From assembly GCF_041146875.1 (NCBI RefSeq), contig NZ_JBFRXP010000014.1, positions 12,599 to 76,598 on the forward strand: a DNA stretch of 64,000 bases. Direction: 5' to 3'. This stretch comes from Igneacidithiobacillus sp041146875. GTDB lineage: Bacteria; Pseudomonadota; Gammaproteobacteria; Acidithiobacillales; Acidithiobacillaceae. How positions within the stretch are numbered: position 1 is the first letter of the stretch; the number at the start of each line of letters is the position of its first letter. Made by a program: the position numbers and the translations under genes. Below, piece by piece: positions 42,620-50,612 of this stretch. Under the pieces are notes generated by a model. It saw only the letters and a list, made by a program, of their open reading frames with translations, ran no database searches and was not told where the DNA came from.

Positions 42620-43606
42620 TTATGCTGGGGCATAGTGAATGTGCTGGAGCAGTTGCTCTTTACTAATTGGCTTGTCGAGAAATCCATATTTTGCCATAGC
42701 GTCACCCATGCTCAGCATCTTCTGGATAGGAAGAGTGTATGATGGGGTTAACTGTTCCAATGTTAGATCTATAGCTTTCGAAGACACGTTAGAATATTTT
42801 GCCACCACTTGACCCCACAAGTGTTGTCCTTCTGTTGTTTTAAGATATTCGGTTAGCGCTATCATTCCGGTACCGACGTCCTTGAAGACGGCGGGTGAAG
42901 AACTTATGTATGGATCTGCCATAAGTACGAGATTGGTTAAATCACCGGCCGGCTGGTCATAGGGATAAACGAAATGGGAAGCTAAACCTGATAGCTCCAT
43001 TTCGACGCCAAACGGCTGGACAGGAGCAGCAGCTTCGGCCGCACCCGACGCCATCGCTTGCGACATACCGGGATATGGTACGTTAATCAAATGAACATCG
43101 GCGTTTACTGTTATTCCCATTTTTTCCAGCAATAGCCGTAACTCGATGTCTTGAACTGATCCAAAAAATGAGGCAATGCGAAAATGCTTTCCTTTTGCCT
43201 TATATTCTGTAATCACTTTCTTGAGGTCTTGCCAAGAGCCGGGAGGTATCAGTAAATCCTTTCTGACTACGAGGTCCGAACCCCCGTTGCATTGCCCGGA
43301 CACGGCTGAGACCGGGAGACCCTTGCTAACCATGCCAAGGAACGCCGTATATATGTTCTGCGCCACCTGAATATCATTCTCCGTAAGCGCAGCTGTGATT
43401 GTTGAGATATCGCTAAACGACCTGTAACTAACTTGGTAGTTTGGCATAAACCGGCCTAGGAGGGTGATCGCCACAGAATTCGCGCCCTGCAGAAATCCAA
43501 CGGTGAGCTTAGGTTTCGGAGTGGCACCATATACGATTGGCGGTAAGGCAAGCGATACACCAGCGATAGCTATGTTGGTTATAAAGGTTCGTCTTGAGAT
43601 ATTCAC
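42620..43606 (-). CDS. ABC transporter substrate-binding protein with Tat-like signal
   Basis: A 328-residue periplasmic binding protein of the NMT1/SsuA-like class. The N-terminus NISRRTFITNIAIAGVSLAL matches a twin-arginine export signal (SRRTFI) and is followed by the mature domain starting KPKLTVGFLQG. It shares the GGSDLVV, QDIELRLLLEKMGI, NVPYPGM and DQPAGDLTNLV blocks with the second binding protein at 45676-46719. First gene of the leftward transporter operon, directly facing the divergent palindrome region. Confidence 0.9.
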   Translation of the reverse strand: MNISRRTFITNIAIAGVSLALPPIVYGATPKPKLTVGFLQGANSVAITLLGRFMPNYQVSYRSFSDISTITAALTENDIQVAQNIYTAFLGMVSKGLPVSAVSGQCNGGSDLVVRKDLLIPPGSWQDLKKVITEYKAKGKHFRIASFFGSVQDIELRLLLEKMGITVNADVHLINVPYPGMSQAMASGAAEAAAPVQPFGVEMELSGLASHFVYPYDQPAGDLTNLVLMADPYISSSPAVFKDVGTGMIALTEYLKTTEGQHLWGQVVAKYSNVSSKAIDLTLEQLTPSYTLPIQKMLSMGDAMAKYGFLDKPISKEQLLQHIHYAPA

Positions 43607-44385
43607 GAAGTGCTCTCCAATTAATAGTCAGGTCTCGAAACCCTACAAGCACATTCTATGCCATTAGCTGATGCGGTACGTCAGCAGTTCAATAACTGGA
43701 ATTTGAAATGCGCTGGCCAAGCCGCGCCCAACAGGTAAAGAAGATATTGCAAGAGCGGATTTGATGGGTTTCGGCCGCCACGGTCGAGTTGTCACGTGCA
43801 TACTCACACTACAGCGAGAGCTCACAAAAGCAACGATTTCACTCTCTTCCCATAGATCCGATGTCCGTCCTACGGGAGTTGTTTTGGCCTACACATCGCA
43901 GATTGGAGCCGGAGGAGCATGGGCTCCTATGGCCAGATCGCCAGTTCAACCCGGAAGGCTGTGCACGTCAGAAAACGACTAGCTTGGATATATTAATCAG
44001 CACTACAAGAGTGCAGGGCGCACCAACCAAGAGCAGTAGTGTACAATAATAGTGCATATTGTATACAAGATAGTATACGATCGTGCGGTGGTTGTTGTGC
44101 AAACCTCTTCGGCCACTACCTGGCCAAAATACAGGGTGTGACGCTAGGTCAACATATAAATTTATGGAGCTGTCATAATGGCAAAATTTAAAAACCGCTA
44201 GAGAGCGCATAATCTTTTTGTCGTCGTGGCTGTTCCAGACATAACACACTTATAAACAATGCGATAGGTGCGATCCAGGATCCCGCCATTACGAAGGTTG
44301 GCGCGTGCAGCCTCCGGTGGTGACGATAGTTGGCACGGATCCTGCTTTCCATTGGGTCAGACCACCAACTGTTGAGGAAAACTAG
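43607..44385. promoter_or_regulatory. Divergent regulatory gap between the two island blocks
   Basis: A 779-base gap without a convincing gene. It drives the leftward transporter operon and the rightward porin operon. The palindromic cluster at 44039-44078 is the main feature. Short open frames at 43761-44049 have no ribosome site and no family resemblance; the DNA there is GC-richer than the island genes and could be an old insertion. GAGGA immediately precedes the porin ATG. Confidence 0.55.
44039..44078. promoter_or_regulatory. Palindromic operator cluster (TTGTATACAA type)
   Basis: Three related elements lie side by side: GTGTACAATA (44039-44048), TATTGTATAC (44057-44066), which is its inverted repeat with 9 of 10 matches over an 8-base spacer, and AGTATAC (44072-44078). 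A perfect palindrome TTGTATACAA sits at 44059-44068. FCD-class GntR proteins such as MatR bind this kind of sequence, and the island encodes one such regulator. Binding is inferred. Confidence 0.55.
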
Positions 44386-45654
44386 ATGAAAAAGTCAGTG
44401 TTGTCCCTGTCCGCGTTAGCGCTGCTCACTTACTCTTGCTACGCATCCGCGTTCACCGGTGCTATTTACGGTGCATCTCCCACTGTCGTAGACGGTTTTA
44501 AATTCAATGGCTTTCTTCGATCGTTTTATTTCTACAACGCTTACAATGACTCGGAAAACCAGCGAGCATTTGCGGTCGGTGGGATTTTGAATGTCACAAC
44601 GCCGACATTATTAAATTATTTTTCCGGTGGCTTAAGTTTTTTTACGGCACACAATCTGGGAATATATAACCAAACAGCTAACTCGTATGATCCCCTATTG
44701 ATGGGCGACAAGTCGTCGATAAATTCGTTAGGACAAGCTTATGTTCAGTTTGACTATCACAACAAAGTCGTAGTTCGTGCGGGTGACCAGATGCTACACA
44801 ATATGCCCTGGTTACACAGTCATGATCCGATGTTGCTCCCAGACTCGTACCAGGCAGTCTACGCCCGTATTCAGCCATACAAAGGTGTAAGATTAATTGG
44901 GTTGCGCGAGTTTAAATGGCAGAGCCGAACGTCAAATCAGTATTACCCGGATAACTATTACTACCCAAATACTTACGATGGTGATTCTTTATATGGCGGG
45001 TTCGGAAAACTTCCAACTTACGCGCCTTCAACAGCGGGTACTCTAGCTTTCGGCGCGACTTATAACAAAAGGGATTACGATGCAAACCTCTGGTACTACG
45101 ATTTTTATGGATTCGCAAAAATGTTTTATGCTAGCGGTGGCGCGAGCGATAGCTTTGGTGATGTGAAGGGAAACCTGCATGCTCAGTTCTTGCGCGAGTA
45201 TGGTAGCCATTCATTTCTCGGGAACGTGGACTCAGTGACGTATGGCGCAAAAGCCGGCTTAGCGTATGGTCCAGTAGGCATTGGGTTGGCTTATAACCAA
45301 AATAGTCCAAAACCTGGCTCGTTCCTAAACGGCGGTGTGGTCAGCCCATACAATATCGGCGCACTCTATACAAACTCAGTTATCGTGGGTTTAGTACAGC
45401 TAGGAGGCGGGCACGCATATCAGGTCGCCGCATCGTACCAAACTCCGTGGAATGTTTCGACCAACTTGAGCTACGCGGATTACCATACCGTAGTTGGGCA
45501 CAGTACGGAGCTTGATTGGATTCTGAACTTAGATCTGAGCAAGGTTCTTAAGAACTTCTCCATAACCAACTTGCTGAGCTTTGATACTGGAGCTGCAGCA
45601 CCAGGTGGTCGGGATGCTTATTTCGAGCAGTTTGATGTTCAATATCTATTCTGA
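44386..45654 (+). CDS. Outer membrane porin, OprD-like
   Basis: Signal peptide MKKSVLSLSALALLTYSCYASA, then 400 residues of alternating beta-strand pattern rich in Tyr, Gly and Asn, ending in a terminal Phe (QFDVQYLF), as expected for an outer-membrane barrel. Segments FKFNGFLRSFYFYNAY and QAYVQFDYHNKVVVRAGDQ resemble OprD-family specific channels, but identity is weak by eye. As first gene of the rightward block with a binding protein next, it is probably the outer-membrane entry for the imported ureide or hydantoin (inference). Confidence 0.78.
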   Translation: MKKSVLSLSALALLTYSCYASAFTGAIYGASPTVVDGFKFNGFLRSFYFYNAYNDSENQRAFAVGGILNVTTPTLLNYFSGGLSFFTAHNLGIYNQTANSYDPLLMGDKSSINSLGQAYVQFDYHNKVVVRAGDQMLHNMPWLHSHDPMLLPDSYQAVYARIQPYKGVRLIGLREFKWQSRTSNQYYPDNYYYPNTYDGDSLYGGFGKLPTYAPSTAGTLAFGATYNKRDYDANLWYYDFYGFAKMFYASGGASDSFGDVKGNLHAQFLREYGSHSFLGNVDSVTYGAKAGLAYGPVGIGLAYNQNSPKPGSFLNGGVVSPYNIGALYTNSVIVGLVQLGGGHAYQVAASYQTPWNVSTNLSYADYHTVVGHSTELDWILNLDLSKVLKNFSITNLLSFDTGAAAPGGRDAYFEQFDVQYLF

Positions 45655-45675
45655 ACCGACATGGAGGTCAAAATC

Positions 45676-46719
45676 ATGAAGAGATGTATTGTAAAATGGC
45701 TAATATTCTCTATTTTCAGCATCTTCTCTTTCTCGGCGGCATTTGGACTGGCAGACGCGTCGGTGGCTTACGCCAAGTGGCACGGGGATTTGAACGTTGG
45801 CGCTCCGGAGTGTGCACATTGTCTCGCTATGGCGCTTTTAGGGCCGATAATTGATGGGCATAAAGTTAGTTTTCATCCCTTTAGTGCTCTTAGCCCCCTC
45901 GTTTCGTCATTGATAACTGGCCGTATTCAAATCGCACAAGTTGATTATCCAAGCTTGGTGTCGCTGGCCTCGAAAGATGTACCAATTGTAGCGATAAGCG
46001 GCGAGGTGAACGGAGGATCAGACTTTGTACTCAACTCGCGAATAAAGATTACACCCAACGATTGGAATAGGTTACGACAGGCAATTCAGAAACTCGTTAC
46101 CGGAGGGAAAACTTTTTCGATAGCATCACAATACGGTACGGTTCAAAATGTCGACATCCGTCTAGCCCTAGTCAAACACGGGATTCCTCTTGAAGATGTT
46201 AAATTTATTAACGTTCCATTTCAAGGTATGGCAGGTGCACTCCAGAGCTATGAAGTAGACGCTGCGGTTCCGGTTCAACCTGTTGCGGCGCAAATAACAA
46301 TGTCTCATATCGCGGACCATTTTTCCTATCTTGAGAATCAACCAGCTGGAAACCTGACTAACGTAGTTATCGTCACTAGGACATTTTATAAGGCGCACCC
46401 GGCGTTAGTAGATCATATTGGCTCCGCTATGGTTCATTTGGTAGAGTATATCAAAACTCCAAGCGGGAGACGCGCGTGGGAGTTGAAAATTGAAAAGTAT
46501 ACAGACTTCAGCTCTGCGGTCGTCAAACACGCGATGGCAACTCTTGTCCCTGACTACAAGATGCCATTAGGAAAAATTGGCGTGATAGGAGTCAATATGT
46601 TTCAGCAAGGCTTGATTTCACGAAAGATGGATGCGAGTGAAATGAAACACTATGTTAACTATGGGCCTCTTATGTTCGCTACGAAATCGTCAGCTGCCAC
46701 GTTAGGGCAACAAAGCTGA
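45676..46719 (+). CDS. Second ABC transporter substrate-binding protein
   Basis: A 347-residue binding protein. ATG 45676 is preceded by GGAGG; its signal peptide is MKRCIVKWLIFSIFSIFSFS, cleaved near YAKWHG. Blocks GGSDFVL, TVQNVDIRLALVKHGI, NVPFQGM, VPVQPVAAQI and NQPAGNLTNVV parallel the Tat-exported protein at 42620-43606. No second permease or ATPase accompanies it, so it may serve the same importer with a different ligand range. Lies 21 bases after the porin. Confidence 0.88.
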   Translation: MKRCIVKWLIFSIFSIFSFSAAFGLADASVAYAKWHGDLNVGAPECAHCLAMALLGPIIDGHKVSFHPFSALSPLVSSLITGRIQIAQVDYPSLVSLASKDVPIVAISGEVNGGSDFVLNSRIKITPNDWNRLRQAIQKLVTGGKTFSIASQYGTVQNVDIRLALVKHGIPLEDVKFINVPFQGMAGALQSYEVDAAVPVQPVAAQITMSHIADHFSYLENQPAGNLTNVVIVTRTFYKAHPALVDHIGSAMVHLVEYIKTPSGRRAWELKIEKYTDFSSAVVKHAMATLVPDYKMPLGKIGVIGVNMFQQGLISRKMDASEMKHYVNYGPLMFATKSSAATLGQQS

Positions 46720-46731
46720 AGTGCCGCATTT

Positions 46732-46793
46732 AACGTTAACGTTCGCACCCATTTTGGTGATAAATACGCAGAGACAATCTTTCTGGTCTCTGC
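46732..46793 (+). promoter_or_regulatory. Palindrome and hairpin between binding protein and racemase-like gene
   Basis: A perfect 12-base palindrome AACGTTAACGTT (46732-46743) is followed by an 8-bp perfect stem GCAGAGAC/GTCTCTGC (46768-46775 with 46786-46793, 10-base loop) and a CTATAACAGTTTTT tract. It may act as a partial terminator or attenuator inside the rightward block, or as an mRNA-stabilising element. Confidence 0.5.
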
Positions 46794-46823
46794 CTATAAC
46801 AGTTTTTCCTAGGAGATTTGATA

Positions 46824-47567
46824 TTGAATACATTGATTCTTAATCCGAATACGTCTCTTCGCATCAGTCAGATCCTGCACGACGAGGCACGCTGCTACGT
46901 AACGGATTCCAGGTGCCTAAAAGTCGCCAACGTGACGGGTGGAGTAGAATACATTAGCACTCCACTGGAGTCTATAGTTGCGACTAATTATATGTTGCAA
47001 TACATCGCTGATAATCACGAGAGATTTGATTGCATAATTGTAGGAGCGTTTGGCGACCCTGGTGTTCAACAAATCAGGAGATATCTTGAAATTCCAATCA
47101 TTGGTCTTACCGGTAGCTCTCTGGCACACGCGAAAATGCTACGTGATCGTGTGAGCCTTATTTCATTAACCTCGGCTTTTCGCGAGTGGTATTCCGATGT
47201 TATTTCTTCGCTAGGTTATAACTCGTTGGTTTCTCAATACCTGTCCGCCGAGGTTGATATGGAGATCGCAGTAAATAGAGATCGGATTAAGTTGGCACGG
47301 GCCGCAGTGGATATAATATTGAGTAATGTTCCCAGGCAAAATGCTGTCGTTCTCGCGGGTGCGCCCTGGGCCGGGATCGCGAACATGATCGCAGGCCAGA
47401 TACCCAATCCAGTATTTGATGGCGTTGAATCGTCGTTGTTGTTTTGCAATGCACTTTATTCATCTCGCAATAAAGTGGAACCCAATAAAAAGGTCGTACA
47501 GGGTGTTAAAAATGTGTCTGGGCTGTTGCCTGCAGTCGCAAATTTCATAAACGCGGCCAAATGGTAG
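46824..47567 (+). CDS. Hydantoin-racemase-fold protein lacking both catalytic cysteines
   Basis: A 247-residue member of the Asp/Glu/hydantoin racemase superfamily. The N-terminus is LILNPNTSLRI; I start at TTG 46824, eight bases after AGGAG (a TTG at 46818 is too close). The two active-site positions are replaced: VGAFGDPG has Ala75 where hpxA has Cys76, and VLAGAPWAG has Gly179 where hpxA has Cys181. The fold is otherwise intact, so two-base racemisation is not expected. It may bind ureides or catalyse another reaction. Lies between a binding protein and an amidase. Confidence 0.8.
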   Translation: MNTLILNPNTSLRISQILHDEARCYVTDSRCLKVANVTGGVEYISTPLESIVATNYMLQYIADNHERFDCIIVGAFGDPGVQQIRRYLEIPIIGLTGSSLAHAKMLRDRVSLISLTSAFREWYSDVISSLGYNSLVSQYLSAEVDMEIAVNRDRIKLARAAVDIILSNVPRQNAVVLAGAPWAGIANMIAGQIPNPVFDGVESSLLFCNALYSSRNKVEPNKKVVQGVKNVSGLLPAVANFINAAKW

Positions 47568-47583
47568 CCATTGGAGGCGTGTT

Positions 47584-48924
47584 ATGCAGTCGTTATCGCA
47601 GGAAAATGGACAATCATGTTGTGGGACAATGGTTGAAAAAGTCATCTATGAGTTAGAGAGGATCAAGCGCGATGCGAGGTTTAATTCAGTTATTTATGTT
47701 GATCAGAGTGTCTCTCTAGAGCTGGCGCGCGAAGCCGATAGTAGAAATGCTAGAGGAGAGATAAGGCCGCTTGATGGGCTTACCTTTACTGTTAAAGATA
47801 ATTTATGGATTAAAGGTTGGAAGTCAACATTCGGCTCTATTCTATATAAAGATTTTATAGCCGAAGAGTCTTCATGGATTGTTGACCGCCTGATCCAGAG
47901 CGGCGCTATACCCATAGGTATAACTGCGTGCTCTGAGCTTGCATGTATGGGTGTGACGAACACCCCGTTGCATGGCATTACCGCCCATCCGGCGGATCTC
48001 AGCAAAACTCCGGGCGGTTCCTCTGGCGGCGCTGTTACTGCAGTCGCTCGTAACATCGGCGACTTCGCGGTTGCAACGGATGCGGGCGGGTCGATTCGGC
48101 GGCCAGCGGGTTTATGTGGCGTGGTTGGTTTCAAACCTACCTTGGGAGCAATTCCGAATCCTAGAGGGTTCAAAGATCCCAATTTTCTGTTAAACACAAT
48201 CGGCTTCATCACTAGGGAAGTTCATCTTGTCAAGAGGCTTTTCGAACATTCAGTGTCTGTCTGTTGCGACGATCCACTGAGCGTGCCCATTCTCTCTGCC
48301 GACATTCGGAAGAAGTTCAATCCAGGGTGTGTTAGGGCGGTGTATATACCAACGCTTGGCGGTTTCAAAGTTGACCAACACGTCTCGAAGAACGTGTCAG
48401 CTGCTGTCGATTTACTTCGTGGTCATGGACTAGACATTGTAGAGAATGATAACCTGTTAGGGCGTAAAGTCGAGCCATATGAATTGCTATCACTTCAAAA
48501 TGCGGCTCTCGCTGCATTTTATTCTCAGCATTCTGAAATTCTTCATCCCAACCTACAAGAGCAGATTGAGTTGGGTAAGTCAGTGACGCCAGAGCAAATC
48601 TTTTTGTCCCTTCTCAAGTTTCAAGCTTTATCTGCTATGGTTGACAGGGTGTTTGATCAGTATGATTTTTTGTTTACCCTTAGCAATCCCGTTACGGCCT
48701 GGGAGCATGCGGATCTTTCCCCCCGTTACATTGGGGGGGAACTAGCTTCTCTCAGGGACCACGCGGCTTTCACGCCATTATTCAACTACGCTGGCTGTCC
48801 CGCGATTAATATCCCCCTCAAGAGATCTGATAAGATGTTGTCCGTGGGCATCCAGGTAATTGCTCGCAAGTATAGGGATTGGGAGTTGTTAGATTTCGCT
48901 GAGCACATTTCGGAGATTATCTGA
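47584..48924 (+). CDS. Amidase signature family hydrolase
   Basis: An amidase of 446 residues with the complete Ser-cisSer-Lys triad: Lys71 in FTVKDNLW, Ser146 in PGGSSGGA and nucleophile Ser170 in DAGGSIRRPA. The RPLDGLTFTVKDN and VGFKPTLG blocks are typical for the family, which includes GatA, allophanate hydrolase, biuret and ureido-acid hydrolases. In this context it could deamidate or decarbamoylate a ring-opened hydantoin product (inference; not provable from sequence). Last island gene. Confidence 0.9.
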   Translation: MQSLSQENGQSCCGTMVEKVIYELERIKRDARFNSVIYVDQSVSLELAREADSRNARGEIRPLDGLTFTVKDNLWIKGWKSTFGSILYKDFIAEESSWIVDRLIQSGAIPIGITACSELACMGVTNTPLHGITAHPADLSKTPGGSSGGAVTAVARNIGDFAVATDAGGSIRRPAGLCGVVGFKPTLGAIPNPRGFKDPNFLLNTIGFITREVHLVKRLFEHSVSVCCDDPLSVPILSADIRKKFNPGCVRAVYIPTLGGFKVDQHVSKNVSAAVDLLRGHGLDIVENDNLLGRKVEPYELLSLQNAALAAFYSQHSEILHPNLQEQIELGKSVTPEQIFLSLLKFQALSAMVDRVFDQYDFLFTLSNPVTAWEHADLSPRYIGGELASLRDHAAFTPLFNYAGCPAINIPLKRSDKMLSVGIQVIARKYRDWELLDFAEHISEII

Positions 48925-48968
48925 GTGAAGCGCTGCGGCCCTAGTTTTATAATACAAGTACATTCCTC

Positions 48969-49082
48969 TCAGCCATTCTTAGCCGTCAATCGGACGGGTG
49001 TATGGTCAATACACACATTGAGCAGGCGCTGTGGAAGCTCGGACTGCGAATCGGTAATCCCATTGCACACACAGACGTACAT
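48969..49082 (-). pseudogene. bfd: Truncated bacterioferritin-associated ferredoxin (bfd), 5' end only
   Basis: On the - strand a well-placed AGAGGA and ATG at 49082 give MYVCVCNGITDSQ, the exact kind of N-terminus of Bfd (E. coli MYVCLCNGISD), with the first Cys pair of the [2Fe-2S] site. After about residue 13 the sequence no longer resembles Bfd and stops at residue 38; the second Cys pair is missing. The right junction of the island therefore lies near 49040. A Fur-like box with a TTGACA -35 sits just upstream, the usual control of bfd. Confidence 0.72.
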
Positions 49083-49119
49083 CTTTGCGATCCTCTCAGC
49101 ATCTCCTGATCAGATTGCA

Positions 49120-49151
49120 TGAGAATGAGAGTGGTTGTCAATACCATTCTC
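49120..49151 (-). promoter_or_regulatory. Fur-like box and promoter of the truncated bfd
   Basis: GAGAATGAGAGTGGTTGTC (49121-49139) matches 13 of 19 bases of the Fur consensus. An exact GAGAATG/CATTCTC inverted repeat spans 49121-49151. On the - strand a consensus TTGACA (-35, 49136-49141) lies in it, with a poor -10 about 17-18 bases further. The bfd ATG is 38 bases downstream. Confidence 0.6.
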
Positions 49152-49167
49152 TTCCCACCAGAGGAAA

Positions 49168-49419
49168 TCAAATCTGTCCGGTCAGGAGCAGAAATTTTTC
49201 TTGCAAGGAGTCAGGGGATTCCGGGTTGGCGGGGTCGAGTTCAATGCAGTCCACCGGACAGACCTCCTGGCATTGTGGGGTGTCGTAATGGCCGACGCAC
49301 TGGGTACAGAGACCAGCCTCTATGACGTAGATTTGCGGCCCCATATGGATGGCACCATTGGGGCATTCCGGTTCGCAGACATCACAATTGATGCAATTGT
49401 CGAGAATATGCAAAGACAT
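49168..49419 (-). CDS. YfhL-type 2[4Fe-4S] ferredoxin
   Basis: An 83-residue ferredoxin with two cysteine clusters: CINCDVCEPEC (residues about 9-19) and CTQCVGHYDTPQCQEVCPVDC with the longer loop typical of the YfhL/Alvin group. It probably carries low-potential electrons in the cytosol. It follows coaD by 48 bases, as in many proteobacteria, and is the first intact core gene right of the island. Confidence 0.93.
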   Translation of the reverse strand: MSLHILDNCINCDVCEPECPNGAIHMGPQIYVIEAGLCTQCVGHYDTPQCQEVCPVDCIELDPANPESPDSLQEKFLLLTGQI

Positions 49420-49467
49420 GAGGGCGATCCAATAACGAAGTTGGACTGATTCTACTCTTTTCTGGCG

Positions 49468-49965
49468 TTAGGGGGCAAAACGCTGGCGAAGGGCATCAGC
49501 GACAACGGGCTGGACAAAGGCGCCCACGTCCCCGCCTAGGCGACTGATTTCACGCACTAGACTCGATGACAAGAAGGTATGGGCATCTGAGGTCATCAAA
49601 AATAGTGTCTCGACTTGCAGATCCATGCGCCGCTGGATCGAGGCCAACTGAAATTCGTGCTCAAAATCCGAAACTGCACGCAGGCCACGCAGAATGACCC
49701 GCACCCCTTCGGCTTGCAGAAGATGCAGGAGAAGGCCCTCAAAGGGGCGCACTCGCACCCCCGCAATCCCTGCCAGACACGCCTCGGCCAGTGCCACCCG
49801 CTCGGCGAGGGGAAAGATGGTCTGCTTGGGAGTTTCGGCCGCCACCGCTACAACGACCTCGTCGAAAAGCCCTACGGCTCGGCGCACTAGGTCCTCATGC
49901 CCCAAAGTGATGGGATCGAAGGTGCCAGGGTAGACGATGCGACGCGGGCTAGTGACCTGACTCAT
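49468..49965 (-). CDS. coaD: Pantetheine-phosphate adenylyltransferase
   Basis: CoaD converts 4'-phosphopantetheine and ATP to dephospho-CoA. The 165-residue protein has the nucleotidyltransferase motif YPGTFDPITLGHEDLV, VILRGLRAVSDFEHEFQL and SSSLVREISRLGG. It overlaps rsmD by four bases, the usual rsmD-coaD pairing. Confidence 0.96.
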   Translation of the reverse strand: MSQVTSPRRIVYPGTFDPITLGHEDLVRRAVGLFDEVVVAVAAETPKQTIFPLAERVALAEACLAGIAGVRVRPFEGLLLHLLQAEGVRVILRGLRAVSDFEHEFQLASIQRRMDLQVETLFLMTSDAHTFLSSSLVREISRLGGDVGAFVQPVVADALRQRFAP

Positions 49966-50531
49966 ACTGCACTCCTCTGCTGATGTAACAGGAGATAGTG
50001 ACTATCGCCACAACGACCCTCGCGATACAACTGCCAGGCTGGCGGCAGGTCACTTTGCTGCCAAAGCTCCGCGGCACATGCCTCCAGATATAGCCATCCA
50101 CCCAGGCGCAACGCACTATTTTCGCCCAACAAGAGTGGGCGCAAACGCTCTGGCCAGCCATTTGCAAAAGGGGGATCGGCAAAGACGATATCATAGCCAT
50201 GCACAAGCCTGGGTAGGGCCACTAAGGCATCCTGAGCGAGCAGATTCTTCTGGGCTTCCAGACCACAATGGGCAAGGTTTTGCGCCAGGATGCGCTGGTG
50301 TGCCGGCGAGTTCTCGACAAAGTCCACGCGCGCCGCGCCGCGCGACCAGGCCTCCAAGCCCAGGGCGCCACTACCGGCGAAGAGGTCGAGCACTACGGCA
50401 CCGGCAATTTCCGTCGCCAGCCAGTTGAACAGACGCTCGCGCACCACCCCAGGTGTTGGACGCATACCCGCGCCACTTGCTGTCTGTAATTTCTTGCCGC
50501 GGAATTTTCCGGCAATGATGGCAACCGTCAT
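49962..50531 (-). CDS. rsmD: 16S rRNA (guanine(966)-N(2))-methyltransferase RsmD
   Basis: RsmD methylates G966 of 16S rRNA. Motifs: IAGKFRGKKL, the RPTPGVVRERLFNWL region, SAM-binding VLDLFAGSGALGLEA and the catalytic DPPF. The ATG at 50531 has GGGGA five bases upstream; a TTG one codon earlier is unlikely. Divergent from ftsY, as commonly found. Confidence 0.95.
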   Translation of the reverse strand: MTVAIIAGKFRGKKLQTASGAGMRPTPGVVRERLFNWLATEIAGAVVLDLFAGSGALGLEAWSRGAARVDFVENSPAHQRILAQNLAHCGLEAQKNLLAQDALVALPRLVHGYDIVFADPPFANGWPERLRPLLLGENSALRLGGWLYLEACAAELWQQSDLPPAWQLYREGRCGDSHYLLLHQQRSAV

Positions 50532-50612
50532 CAAATCCCCAAGAGATTGTTAGATCTCGCCCTTCGCGAGATAATGCGGGCCAACAGAGACAGTGAGGTT
50601 GACCCAAAGATC

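Larger units (their letters stand above)
32758..49045. other. AT-richer ureide/hydantoin catabolic island
   Basis: Between the transposase remnant and a truncated bfd gene, base composition and codon use change abruptly: many AGA, ATA and TTA codons and AT-rich gaps, against GC-rich core genes on both sides. Content is almost entirely purine-ureide and hydantoin metabolism, with its own ABC importer, two binding proteins, a porin and a GntR regulator. No integrase or tRNA attachment site is visible at either end. It is most easily read as horizontally acquired and fixed by an insertion-sequence-associated event. Confidence 0.75.

Noticed and set aside
43761..44049. Two overlapping + strand frames in the divergent gap
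   Set aside because: No ribosome sites, no recognisable family, and one runs into the palindromic operator cluster.
48925..49122. 65-codon + strand frame directly after the amidase
   Set aside because: It begins at a GTG without a ribosome site and runs antisense to the bfd fragment, which explains the sequence better.
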